DNA from: Candidatus Uhrbacteria bacterium
Lineage (GTDB): Bacteria; Patescibacteriota; Patescibacteriia; UBA9934
Assembly (NCBI GenBank): GCA_030688135.1
Contig: JAUYIW010000047.1
Location: 1 to 12,321 of the forward strand
DNA: 12,321 nucleotides
Direction of reading: 5' to 3'
The translations under genes and the position numbers were made by a program. A model generated the notes under the pieces. It did no database searches, had not been told where the DNA came from, and saw nothing but the letters and a program-made list of their open reading frames with translations. Below, in pieces: positions 1 through 5,676 of the stretch. How positions within the stretch are numbered: position 1 is the first letter of the stretch; every line of letters starts with the position of its first letter.

Positions 1-137
1 TTGGAATTTCTCCGCTAACCACATCTCATCCCCTGGTTTTGCACGGCCAGTGGGTTCGGGCCTCCACGGGCTTTTACCCCCGCTTCACCCTGGACATGGT
101 TAGGTCACCCGGTTTCGGGTCTTGTACATGCGACTAT

Positions 138-297
138 GGGACCTCAATCAAATTCACGTGCGTCCGAAAGCAGCTATGGTGTCCATCTGTAGCTTCAAGT
201 CTCCTCGACGATGCTACTGCATCGCCTCGTCGACCTTCAACTACATCCGGAACAAAATATTTCGCTTTCTTTTCGACTTGAATTTGATTGAGGTCCC
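138..297 (-). other. Second 23S insertion, hairpin-closed intervening sequence
   Basis: In transcript sense the 23S runs ...AACGGGCGTT, then this segment, then AGTCGCATG...AGACCCGAAACC. Compared with E. coli (GGGCGUUAAGUUGC...) this puts an insert near position 650. The ends are a perfect 19-bp inverted repeat, 138-156 against 279-297. Inside is a smaller hairpin, GATGC-AGTA-GCATC, near 210-225 with flanking CGAC/GTCG pairing. No convincing ORF is present: a 62-residue open frame crosses it but runs into conserved rRNA. The form resembles IVS elements cut out by RNase III. No intron core was recognised. Confidence 0.75.
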
Positions 298-373
298 AAC
301 GCCCGTTAAGGCTCGCTTTCACTCTGGCTCCATCCCGAAGGACTTAACCTGCCACATACACAAACTCGTTGGC

Positions 374-670
374 TCATTCTTCAATAGGAACGCCGTCACC
401 CCCACACCTTTCTGATCCATGGCTACTATCCATGATTCGCTTCTTCAACTGAGCCCAAGCGTTGCCATGCTTTTTCATATTCCTCTCTCTTTGCATGGCA
501 TCACTCTTTGACCTATAGGCTTCGTAATATACGAGCTCAAGCGGTCTACGATGCTTGGTTGAAGTAACTAGGCCTTCCTGATGTTCATTAAATCTCCGTT
601 TTAAATCACCAGTAAAGCCCCAGTAAAGTTTTTTGTCTTTCTGACTCTTTAATACATAAAGATAATACAT
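374..670 (-). CDS. GIY-YIG nuclease-like protein encoded inside the 23S rRNA insert
   Basis: This is a 98-residue protein whose first ~80 residues match the small single-domain GIY-YIG family (UPF0213/YhbQ-like), common in CPR genomes. The GIY-equivalent is YLYVL (residues 3-7) and the YIG-equivalent is YWG (16-18). The basic helix is LKRR (23-26). A metal-ligand Glu is probably E62 in MQRERNMKK. All expected catalytic positions appear present, although the Ile of YIG is Trp. The frame starts with ATG in the loop of the helix 25 insert, with no strong SD. From about S86 its codons are the 3' arm of the rRNA stem, and its TGA stop lies in conserved 23S sequence. It could be a homing-type endonuclease that maintains the insert, or a domesticated host copy that landed there. 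Expression from within an rRNA transcript is unproven. Confidence 0.82.
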   Translation of the reverse strand: MYYLYVLKSQKDKKLYWGFTGDLKRRFNEHQEGLVTSTKHRRPLELVYYEAYRSKSDAMQRERNMKKHGNAWAQLKKRIMDSSHGSERCGGDGVPIEE

Positions 671-704
671 ACTAAAATTATGCCTTATCAGAAAGGTGTG
701 GGGG
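399..704 (-). mobile_element. ORF-bearing insertion in 23S helix 25
   Basis: Helix 25, short in B. subtilis (CCCG-UUAA-CGGG), is here extended to a perfect 18-bp stem. Its arms are 399-416 and 687-704, and they enclose about 270 nt. Flanking rRNA resumes normally on both sides, with AGTCGGAGCC before and GTGACGGCGTTCC after in transcript sense. The loop carries a GIY-YIG reading frame. Helix 25 is a known site of excised intervening sequences in Salmonella 23S rRNA, and ORF-bearing rRNA insertions are reported in CPR bacteria. I see no recognisable group I or group II intron core. Whether the insert is spliced, excised with fragmentation, or kept in the mature rRNA cannot be told from sequence. 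Confidence 0.85.
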
Positions 705-755
705 CTCCGACTCCTTGTAAGTATACGGTTTCATATTCTATTTCACTCCCCTTCC

Positions 756-789
<34 letters not shown>

Positions 790-1376
790 TCACTATCGAT
801 CAAAACATGTATTTAGCCTTTCCGAATAGTCTCGGATGATTCCGACAGGATTTCACGTGTCCCGCCGTACTCAAGCATTTTTGCAATACTGGTATGAACC
901 CCTTTCGCATACTGGGCTATCACCTTCTTTGGCGTTGCTTTCCAGCAACTTCTGCTAGAAGTCATACAAGCATCCTAGGTCACCGGACCTAGACGCAAAA
1001 GCTTACAACACCTATGCTGCAACGACCGGTATCTTTCACCTTGCCGCCACGTCTCCGAAGAGATGCTTTGGCAGGTTTCACAGCAAAGGTTTGGGCTGTT
1101 CCCCTTTCGTTCGCCACTACTCAGGGAATGTTTCTACTTGGTAGATATTATTTTCTTTTCCTCTAGGTACTGAGATGTTTCACTTCCCTAGGTTCCCTCT
1201 CTATACCTATGTATTCAGTATAGAGTAACTAGGCATTCCCCTAGCTGGGTTTCCCCATTCGGACATCTCCGGGTCAAAGGTTGCTTGCCACCTCGCCGGA
1301 GCTTTTCGCAGGCTGCTACGTCCTTCATCGGCACGTTTTGTCTAGCTATCCACCGTATACTCTTAATATTTGCTCT

Positions 1377-1729
1377 CCACTCACTAACCACGGACGACGC
1401 TCATTATATATTTGGCAATCTGCCGGCTAAAGCTCTGCTCCTCACTCACCGTACTTTTAGGTACGGCTCGCTTCGGTGCTCGCTTATCACCAACATATTA
1501 TCCAAATCTATACACTCGCTTAACAGCGAATCTAGCGTCATCTTAAATTAGTGTGTAAAAATTTTTCTACGTTGTTGTCTTTATTCAATTGTGAAAGACC
1601 AGAGAAAAATGCTCGACACTGCTGTCGAAAATTTCATCTCTGACTCGGAGCAGTGCTCCGAAGCGTTTATCGATCTGTATATCTGTATATCTGTAATCCG
1701 TAGATACTTAGCTTGCTGATTCGAATAAA
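1377..1729 (-). other. 23S rRNA leader region with hairpins, no gene seen
   Basis: This stretch lies directly upstream of the 23S 5' end. I see no 16S 3' end (no anti-SD tail), no tRNA and no plausible protein. It contains three small perfect stems: CCGTAC/GTACGG at 1449-1466, TCGACA/TGTCGA at 1613-1628 and CGGAGC/GCTCCG at 1646-1660. It also has an 8-bp tandem repeat at 1673-1696. The stems may be rRNA precursor processing structures. No clear boxA antitermination sequence was recognised, and the 23S promoter is not obvious inside this segment. Confidence 0.5.
1673..1696. repeat. Tandem 8-bp repeat (atctgtat x3)
   Basis: Three head-to-tail copies: ATCTGTAT, ATCTGTAT, ATCTGTAA. The last 16 bases recur exactly at 4635-4650. 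In both places the element lies in a non-coding gap within or upstream of minus-strand transcription units. Function unknown. Confidence 0.8.
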
Positions 1730-1751
1730 AAATCTCGCGTTCACGCGCGAG
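1724..1751 (-). terminator. Candidate rho-independent terminator
   Basis: On the minus strand CTCGCG (1746-1751) pairs with CGCGAG (1734-1739) across a 6-nt loop, followed directly by ATTTTTTATT. The stem is GC-only apart from one pair and the T-tract is good. It lies ~350 nt before the 23S 5' end, so it either ends the RNA unit at 1730-1946 or acts as an attenuator in the rRNA leader. Confidence 0.65.
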
Positions 1752-1946
1752 GTTCAAATAAACATCTACCGCTCGCGTGATTCAATTAATTTGGCTTGGC
1801 TCTGTCATAATTGATATCTCGCTGAAGTCCCTTCCATGTGACTGTTGCTAAATATTCTTTTGAGGATAAATTGTCAGAAATTTAGACCAAAAACGATATT
1901 TAGAAACGGTCGCATGAGGTTTAGGGACGAGCTGAGTTGTTATTTC
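1730..1946 (-). ncRNA. Candidate structured small RNA or rRNA leader RNA
   Basis: A consensus-like promoter (1953-1981) and a hairpin-plus-T-run (1724-1751) bracket about 216 nt on the minus strand. Within it, 1818-1856 and 1895-1931 form a long imperfect inverted repeat with paired blocks CTCG/CGAG, TCCCT/AGGGA, GAC/GTC, GTT/AAC and CTAAATAT/ATATTTAG. The intervening loop folds further (TAAATT/AATTTA). The whole is rod-like, loosely similar in size and shape to 6S RNA, but I recognise no known RNA family: it lacks RNase P, tmRNA and SRP signatures. A 65-codon open frame (1848-2045) crosses it but starts upstream of the predicted transcript and resembles nothing. Confidence 0.4.
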
Positions 1947-1952
1947 GAGGGA

Positions 1953-1981
1953 ATGGTACAACAGCCCTGAAATTCTGTCAA
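1953..1981 (-). promoter_or_regulatory. Sigma70-type promoter, minus strand
   Basis: TTGACA (-35, rc at 1976-1981), a 17-bp spacer, then TACCAT (-10, rc at 1953-1958), with expected start near 1946. It is the best promoter I find upstream of the 23S gene. It may drive the hairpin RNA at 1730-1946, the rRNA gene, or both if the intervening terminator is read through. Confidence 0.6.
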
Positions 1982-2145
1982 GGAATAGTATTGGGGACAG
2001 GATGGGGATATTAAAAAATGCCAAAATCCAAACGAAAAATGTCAAAAATATTCAAAATTAGTCAGAATACAATAGCTAATAGCTGGTGATTGCTCGACTA
2101 CTAAATACTGGCTACTTAGCATGGGATGAGCTATCATTATTTCAT

Positions 2146-2568
2146 ATGATACACCTTACGCTTATCACCGTTGGCGATCTTCCAAAGGGGCCATTTGCCG
2201 AAATTGGAAATGAGTTTAAAAAAAGACTTGGACCATACGTAAAGCTTGACCACCGCGTGGTTGCCAGTGCAGAAAAGGTTGAGAAGCAAATTCCTGAAGG
2301 AGATTTTATAATTGTTCTTGACGAACGTGGAAAGCTTATGAGCTCGAAACAAGCTGCGCAAGCAATTCAATGGATTGAAAATCAAGGCCAACATATCACT
2401 GTAATTATAGGCGGACCAAAAGGATTACCGGTTGAGATTAAGAAAAAAGCAAAACTTCTTTTGGCGCTATCTCCAATGACGACAACACACGACCTTGCGC
2501 ACATCTTTTTCCTCGAGCAGCTCTACCGCGTGATGACGATTTTACGAGGTAAAGAGTATCACTACTAA
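2146..2568 (+). CDS. rlmH: 23S rRNA (pseudouridine-1915 N3) methyltransferase RlmH
   Basis: RlmH is a SPOUT-class enzyme that methylates pseudouridine 1915 in helix 69 of 23S rRNA on assembled 70S ribosomes. The 140-residue protein has the full family layout: N-terminal MIHLTLITVGDL strand, IIVLDERGK (55-63), the knotted SAM-binding loop VIIGGPKGLP (86-95), then LSPMTTTHDLAH and LEQLYR, and the family-typical C-terminal G-x-x-YH (residues 135-139). Family members are ~155 residues. The frame stays open upstream to a GTG at 2086, but those 20 residues do not match the family, so ATG 2146 is chosen. No good SD precedes it. It is divergent from the 23S gene whose product it modifies; this is noteworthy but may be chance. 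Confidence 0.93.
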   Translation: MIHLTLITVGDLPKGPFAEIGNEFKKRLGPYVKLDHRVVASAEKVEKQIPEGDFIIVLDERGKLMSSKQAAQAIQWIENQGQHITVIIGGPKGLPVEIKKKAKLLLALSPMTTTHDLAHIFFLEQLYRVMTILRGKEYHY

Positions 2569-2600
2569 GATAAGGAGGCATAAGATCCACAAGAAACACA

Positions 2601-2643
2601 AGAATCATTCTATGGTTCTAATGTTTCTCATGGTTCTTTTTTT
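2601..2643 (+). terminator. Terminator after rlmH
   Basis: AGAATCAT (2601-2608) can pair with ATGGTTCT at 2612-2619 (3-nt loop), or with a second copy of the same 8-mer at 2630-2637 that runs directly into seven Ts (2637-2643). It is placed 33 nt after the rlmH stop. The stem is AT-rich and includes GU pairs, so strength is uncertain. Confidence 0.5.
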
Positions 2644-2675
2644 GAAAAATGAAAACCGCCACCCATAGGTAGCGG
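2644..2675 (-). terminator. Terminator of the HAD-GNAT unit
   Basis: On the minus strand CCGCTACC (2668-2675) pairs with GGTGGCGG (2656-2663) around a TATG loop, followed by TTTTCATTTTTC. It lies ten bases past the GNAT stop codon. Together with the plus-strand element beside it, it closes the convergent rlmH/GNAT gap. Confidence 0.75.
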
Positions 2676-2684
2676 CCAAGTAGT

Positions 2685-3185
2685 CTAGTCGGGGATTACG
2701 AGATCCGCGACTTTCACTTCGTAGTGACGGTCTGAGCCACCACTCAAACGATAGCCCATCGACTCGTACATACTACGAGCAGACGTTCTGTGAGGCTCAG
2801 AAATAAGCCTAATCTTGACCAATCTGAGAGCTCTTGCTTCCCGATGCAGAAAATCCATCATAGCTCGGCCAATGCCATAACCACGACGATCTTCAGTCTT
2901 ACGGTAATCGGGATGTGTAAGAACATAATTCACTTCTCCCCATCCTGGCCGAAGAGTCTGAATGACTCCAAGTATTGCAGAGCCGGCCATGCCCCCGCTC
3001 TCCCGATCGTGAACTGCCACAATGCGAGTCATCTTGAGATCAAACAACCTGCTCAAACCAAGGTCGTCGAGTTCTTCAAACAGACCGGAGCGAAGAAGAT
3101 CCTCGCCCCATACATTGTAGAAGGACTTGAGAGCCTTGTAGTTCTGTGAGCCGGCGATCCCAATCTCAAACCTTTTGATGTCCAT
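2685..3185 (-). CDS. GNAT-family N-acetyltransferase
   Basis: A 166-residue protein with a GNAT fold. The acetyl-CoA pyrophosphate loop (motif A) is RRGYGIGRA at 100-108, preceded by the strand GEVNYVLTHPDYR (83-95). Motif B is near RTSARSMYESMGY (133-145), the usual late helix and strand with S-x-x-x-Y-x-x-x-G-Y. The family moves an acetyl group from acetyl-CoA to an amine; the substrate here cannot be inferred. The start ATG has a GGAG SD (GAAGGAGCAGATA-ATG) inside the end of the upstream HAD gene, which it overlaps by 20 nt. The two are therefore almost certainly co-transcribed and possibly translationally coupled. The shared operon with a phosphatase suggests action on a common small molecule, which is inference. 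Confidence 0.82.
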   Translation of the reverse strand: MDIKRFEIGIAGSQNYKALKSFYNVWGEDLLRSGLFEELDDLGLSRLFDLKMTRIVAVHDRESGGMAGSAILGVIQTLRPGWGEVNYVLTHPDYRKTEDRRGYGIGRAMMDFLHREARALRLVKIRLISEPHRTSARSMYESMGYRLSGGSDRHYEVKVADLVIPD

Positions 3186-3837
3186 TATCTGCTCCTTCTG
3201 AATGAACGAAATGACGGACCCACTCTAACAGCTCGGCGGCTGATTTCACCACATCCCACTCCACGCCATCGAACTCATGAGGCTGGACTTGCATATCTGG
3301 GTGCATCATACGTACACGTCGAACCCATGGGGCAAGCTCTAGCATAGCGCAAAGCTCACGCGACGAATCATCAACCAGAAAGGTTCTGCTGTTCACCGGA
3401 TAGGTTGAGATCACAGCCGCCTTAGTATCACTACCAACAAAGATTGTTTGTCGGAAATACCTGTGTAGTTTAACCAACCCATCCCACTTCATTCGCTGAT
3501 AACTTGCGTCACCAAAAGTGATTAGGGTCAACTCTGCCATGCTGGCAATTTTCACAATCATTTCCGGAACCCCCGGTAGCAAACAGTCATATGCTCGAAA
3601 CATATTGCGTCTATACCTGTCTACCAGGACTTGAATAGATGACTCCGACTCCCCTAGTAGCGAGAGATGAGTAGCAAAACTGTAGCCAGTCCTGTTTAGC
3701 TCTTCTAGAGTCTCGTCAATCCTGGTACAGCTGTGTCCACGACTCAACATATCCGAATAAACGAACACGAACAGTCTCTTCCAATCAAGGAGAGTGCCGT
3801 CCAAATCCATAAATCCCCTAATTGTAGAACGTTCCAT
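3166..3837 (-). CDS. HAD-superfamily hydrolase (phosphatase-like)
   Basis: A 223-residue soluble protein with the HAD motifs in order. Motif I is DLDGT (D11 nucleophile, D13). Motif II Thr is probably T107 in LITFGD. Motif III Lys is probably K139 in GSDTKAA. Motif IV is the acidic pair D156-D157 in FLVDDSSRE. A helical cap of ~70 residues (20-90) between motifs I and II fits a C1-capped phosphatase such as a phosphoglycolate-phosphatase-like member. The substrate is unknown. The start ATG is preceded by a near-perfect SD (AAGGAGGTGTC-ATG), unusual among the genes in this window. It is the first gene of a two-gene unit with the GNAT gene. The PHEFDGVEWD segment near the C-terminus resembles the HAD-like linear-phosphatase style, but I would not assign a subfamily. 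Confidence 0.85.
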   Translation of the reverse strand: MERSTIRGFMDLDGTLLDWKRLFVFVYSDMLSRGHSCTRIDETLEELNRTGYSFATHLSLLGESESSIQVLVDRYRRNMFRAYDCLLPGVPEMIVKIASMAELTLITFGDASYQRMKWDGLVKLHRYFRQTIFVGSDTKAAVISTYPVNSRTFLVDDSSRELCAMLELAPWVRRVRMMHPDMQVQPHEFDGVEWDVVKSAAELLEWVRHFVHSEGADNGHQKV

Positions 3838-3840
3838 GAC

Positions 3841-3848
3841 ACCTCCTT
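3841..3848 (-). promoter_or_regulatory. Strong Shine-Dalgarno of the HAD gene
   Basis: AAGGAGGT on the minus strand, with three bases (GTC) between it and ATG 3837. It is near full complementarity to the canonical 16S tail. Most other genes here lack any such site. Confidence 0.85.
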
Positions 3849-3852
3849 AAGG

Positions 3853-3883
3853 ATAGTAGATCAGAATTATGGTTTATGGTCAA
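3853..3883 (-). promoter_or_regulatory. Possible promoter of the HAD-GNAT unit
   Basis: TTGACC (rc at 3878-3883) and TACTAT (rc at 3853-3858) with a long 19-bp spacer, between the upstream terminator and the HAD start. If used, the mRNA leader would be very short but would still include the SD. The spacer length makes this tentative. Confidence 0.35.
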
Positions 3884-3920
3884 CTGTACCGGCGTGTACT
3901 CGTGTCTAGTTACCGCGATA

Positions 3921-3953
3921 GAGAAAACGGGCCCCATTTTAGCGAGACCCGTT
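3921..3953 (-). terminator. Terminator after the DUF218 gene
   Basis: On the minus strand AACGGGTCTC pairs with GGGGCCCGTT (10 bp, two GU) around GCTAAAAT, followed by TTCTC, giving a short TTTT tract. It lies 20 nt beyond the stop of the DUF218 gene and separates that transcript from the HAD-GNAT unit. Confidence 0.75.
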
Positions 3954-3973
3954 AGAAGACTCTGTGCAGATTC

Positions 3974-4552
3974 TTAACATGCCTGTTTGTGGTCCGGCTT
4001 GCCAAGAGGCTCGCCACGACTTGTCTGCGGACGGTCCAGAATGTAATCCAGGCATCCACGCAACTCACCAGCCCTGAAGTCGAGCAGGCGTAGAACGCCG
4101 TAACGAAGCTTACGCCACACTGCAGAAGGCGCCCAGCGCACATTGCGAGCGCCGTTTACTTCGCTTCGAGCGCGCCACAGCGCAAGCCTTGTGCGCGGAA
4201 TGTGGTACCAGCAAGTCACGTAGATTGCCTGCTTTACGCCGGCAAGTTTTGGATCATCACGAAATGCCCTGTAGGATGCGCGTGCATCTCCACGAGTGGT
4301 CTTGTCCTCGCGACGATCACCGTTCTTCGAGATGATAACCTCGGCCACCCCGTGCTCACGCGCAACGCGAGCGAACTCCTGGTTGTCCTCTCCGCCGTTG
4401 GCATCGCCTACAACAACCAACGCACATCCGTAGTAACAAGCCAGTTCGATCCCCCTGTGAAGACGGCCAAACCAGATCTTCTCTACCCCGAATGCATCAT
4501 TGTAGCGAGGAGTGCCAAGCACCACCACTGCCATATCCGTTCGAATTATCAT
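3974..4552 (-). CDS. DUF218 / YdcF-ElyC-like protein
   Basis: A 192-residue protein. The DUF218 features are a first strand AVVVLGTPRYND (8-19), a phosphate-loop-like VVVGDANGGED (47-57), the conserved-Thr region DKTTRGDARASY (83-94), and the signature VTCWYHIPRTRLAL (112-125), which corresponds to the family's VTs-xYHxxR. DUF218 proteins (YdcF, SanA, ElyC) are linked to SAM binding or envelope maintenance; the exact role is not established. No signal peptide or membrane segment is seen, unlike SanA/ElyC. The ATG at 4552 is chosen over the longer frame to 4705 because it has a GGAGGAT SD five bases upstream and the family homology starts there. It is more GC-rich by eye than its neighbours and lies downstream of the TrmB-like regulator. 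Confidence 0.78.
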   Translation of the reverse strand: MIIRTDMAVVVLGTPRYNDAFGVEKIWFGRLHRGIELACYYGCALVVVGDANGGEDNQEFARVAREHGVAEVIISKNGDRREDKTTRGDARASYRAFRDDPKLAGVKQAIYVTCWYHIPRTRLALWRARSEVNGARNVRWAPSAVWRKLRYGVLRLLDFRAGELRGCLDYILDRPQTSRGEPLGKPDHKQAC

Positions 4553-4556
4553 GTAT

Positions 4557-4561
4557 CCTCC
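4557..4561 (-). promoter_or_regulatory. Shine-Dalgarno deciding the DUF218 start
   Basis: GGAGG on the minus strand, four bases before ATG 4552. It supports this start over the upstream in-frame alternatives, which would extend the protein across a stable hairpin. Confidence 0.8.
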
Positions 4562-4577
4562 AGTATTTCCAGTTTGT

Positions 4578-4622
4578 AAAAGCCGCCTCCCTTGCAAACA
4601 TGGTGCAAGAGAGAAGGCTTTC
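4578..4622 (-). terminator. Stable hairpin between TrmB-like and DUF218 genes
   Basis: On the minus strand GAAAGCCTTCTCTCTTGCA pairs with TGCAAGGGAGGCGGCTTTT: about 18 bp with one mismatch and a few GU pairs, and a 7-nt loop. The stem ends in CTTTT, so it could be a weak terminator or attenuator that lowers DUF218 expression relative to the regulator gene. It could equally be an mRNA-stabilising or processing hairpin. Confidence 0.5.
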
Positions 4623-4634
4623 ACAAACATCCAC

Positions 4635-4650
4635 ATCTGTATATCTGTAA
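4635..4650. repeat. Second copy of the 16-bp atctgtat/atctgtaa element
   Basis: Exact 16-base match to 1681-1696. It is located between the stop of the TrmB-like gene and the stable hairpin before DUF218. Role unknown. Confidence 0.75.
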
Positions 4651-4676
4651 CTATCAGTACATCAGTAGGTCCCTGG

Positions 4677-5435
4677 TTAATCGAGCGTCTCCCAGAGTGC
4701 ATCAAAAATCATAGTCTGAGTACTGGCAATCGCAGGCCCTTCAATGATTACTCCAAATAAGCGATTGCTTTCGTCAATTGCAACGTAGGCTGTTTTTTCG
4801 GCGTAGATAAAAATGTAAGTTGGCGAACCTTCTTTCCTAGTTAACCATTTACGTTCATCTAGCCCATGAGTTTTACCGCCTTCACCAATTGCGATTGCGC
4901 GAACATGCACACCCTTATTCTTACGAGTGTTATTCCAACGTGGCCAGGCAGCCGAAATTAAATCTCGAATACCGGGGCTTGAATATACTCTATAAGTTTT
5001 TGATTTGGTTTTTACTGTATTTGAAAGAACGTCTTCTAAAATATCTCGAACGCCTCGTGCGCCTTCGTAGTAGCGCACTGCTGGCCTGTACTTGCTGTCT
5101 CCCGCAAGTTCGCGTAAAGCAGGTACAATCTCTTCGAGTTTTTGTCGCGCTTCCTGGATTGCTACTTCCCTCCGCGTTGCAAGTCCACGCAGTTTCTGCG
5201 GATCTTCCGCAGTAAAGTAACGGTGACTCTTAGCTTCGACATAGCTAACCAGGCCAGCGCTCTTCAAACGCTTAAGCGCATCATAGGTCGTGCCGCGATT
5301 CAGATCCGACTTTTCAGCGATTCTACGCAGAGGGGCAGAACCGAGTCGCAGAACGGTCACATAAACCTGCATGTCCTTATCGTTTAGACCAAGGAGTTCA
5401 AGCGTTTGTGGTTTTATAGTAATCTTACGTGACAT
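4677..5435 (-). CDS. TrmB-family transcriptional regulator
   Basis: A 252-residue protein with the TrmB arrangement. The N-terminal winged helix-turn-helix (about residues 10-75) contains LGLNDKDMQVYVTVLRLGSA, then RRIAEKSDLNRGTTYDALKRL and a wing, GLVSYVEAKSHRYFTAED. A coiled-coil-like helix follows (80-110, rich in E, K and R), then an effector-type C-terminal domain that starts around AVRYYEGARGVRDILEDVL. TrmB proteins were first described as archaeal sugar-responsive repressors, and homologues are common in CPR bacteria. The ligand here is unknown. ATG 5435 is preferred to an in-frame TTG three codons earlier; neither has an SD. A strong promoter lies just upstream with a dyad across its -10 region, which suggests autoregulation. 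DUF218 is the likely co-transcribed partner. Confidence 0.88.
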   Translation of the reverse strand: MSRKITIKPQTLELLGLNDKDMQVYVTVLRLGSAPLRRIAEKSDLNRGTTYDALKRLKSAGLVSYVEAKSHRYFTAEDPQKLRGLATRREVAIQEARQKLEEIVPALRELAGDSKYRPAVRYYEGARGVRDILEDVLSNTVKTKSKTYRVYSSPGIRDLISAAWPRWNNTRKNKGVHVRAIAIGEGGKTHGLDERKWLTRKEGSPTYIFIYAEKTAYVAIDESNRLFGVIIEGPAIASTQTMIFDALWETLD

Positions 5436-5467
5436 ATTAGACAAAGTTATTTCTACAAAATTGTTGA

Positions 5468-5503
5468 TAAGTCAATTATATAGCTTAACTTAGCGATTGT
5501 AAA
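5468..5503 (-). promoter_or_regulatory. Promoter and candidate operator of the TrmB-like gene
   Basis: TTTACA (rc at 5498-5503), exactly 17 bp, then a perfect TATAAT (rc at 5475-5480), with expected start near 5468 and a ~33-nt leader. An inverted repeat, TAAGTCAA (5468-5475) and TTAACTTA (5485-5492), matching 7 of 8 pairs with a 9-bp spacer, straddles the -10 box. The location fits an operator where bound protein would block RNA polymerase. The most likely ligand is the adjacent regulator itself, which is inference. Confidence 0.7.
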
Positions 5504-5540
5504 GCAGGTATGTTTTGTCAATTTTCTGCCGACAATATTA

Positions 5541-5673
5541 TAAATTCCAAATTCTAAAAATAAATCCTAAATAAATTCAAAATCATGAATCCAAATTTAT
5601 AACTAGCGTTTGACTTTTTAGATTTAAAGTCTATGATTTATTTAGAGTTTAGAATTTCATTTTTAGAATTTTT
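5541..5673. repeat. AT-rich imperfect palindromic intergenic module
   Basis: The left half (AATTCTAAAAATAAATCC... near 5550) recurs in reverse complement on the right half (...TTTTAGAATT near 5661-5670), with TAAATAAAT/ATTTATTTA blocks between. The arrangement is of the low-complexity, palindromic kind often found between genes in CPR genomes. It overlaps the likely promoter of the kinase gene. There is no coding potential. Confidence 0.55.
5610..5637 (+). promoter_or_regulatory. Possible promoter of the NahK-like kinase gene
   Basis: TTGACT (5610-5615), a 16-bp spacer, then TATGAT (5632-5637), about 40 nt before the GTG start. The match is reasonable, but it lies in AT-rich repeat sequence where chance matches are common. 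Confidence 0.45.
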
Positions 5674-5676
5674 AAT

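Noticed and set aside
134..322. 62-codon minus-strand ORF across the second 23S insert
   Set aside because: It is no domain I recognise, it runs into conserved rRNA on both sides, and its ends are the inverted-repeat arms read in different frames.
399..704. Group I or group II self-splicing intron in helix 25
   Set aside because: I could not find a P7/P3-like core or a domain V hairpin. Only the 18-bp stem and ORF are visible, though a covariance search could overturn this.
1285..1551. 88-codon plus-strand ORF near the 23S 5' end
   Set aside because: It lies antisense to conserved 23S sequence and its leader; composition is not protein-like.
1848..2045. 65-codon minus-strand ORF before the 23S leader
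   Set aside because: The promoter at 1953-1981 lies inside it, the sequence is low-complexity hydrophobic, and the long hairpin explains the region better.
2571..2577. AAGGAGG just after rlmH, as a possible 16S anti-SD tail or RBS
   Set aside because: It is not followed by the GTGATCC complement expected of a 16S end. The nearest ATG (2612) is 35 nt away and opens only an 18-codon frame inside the terminator.
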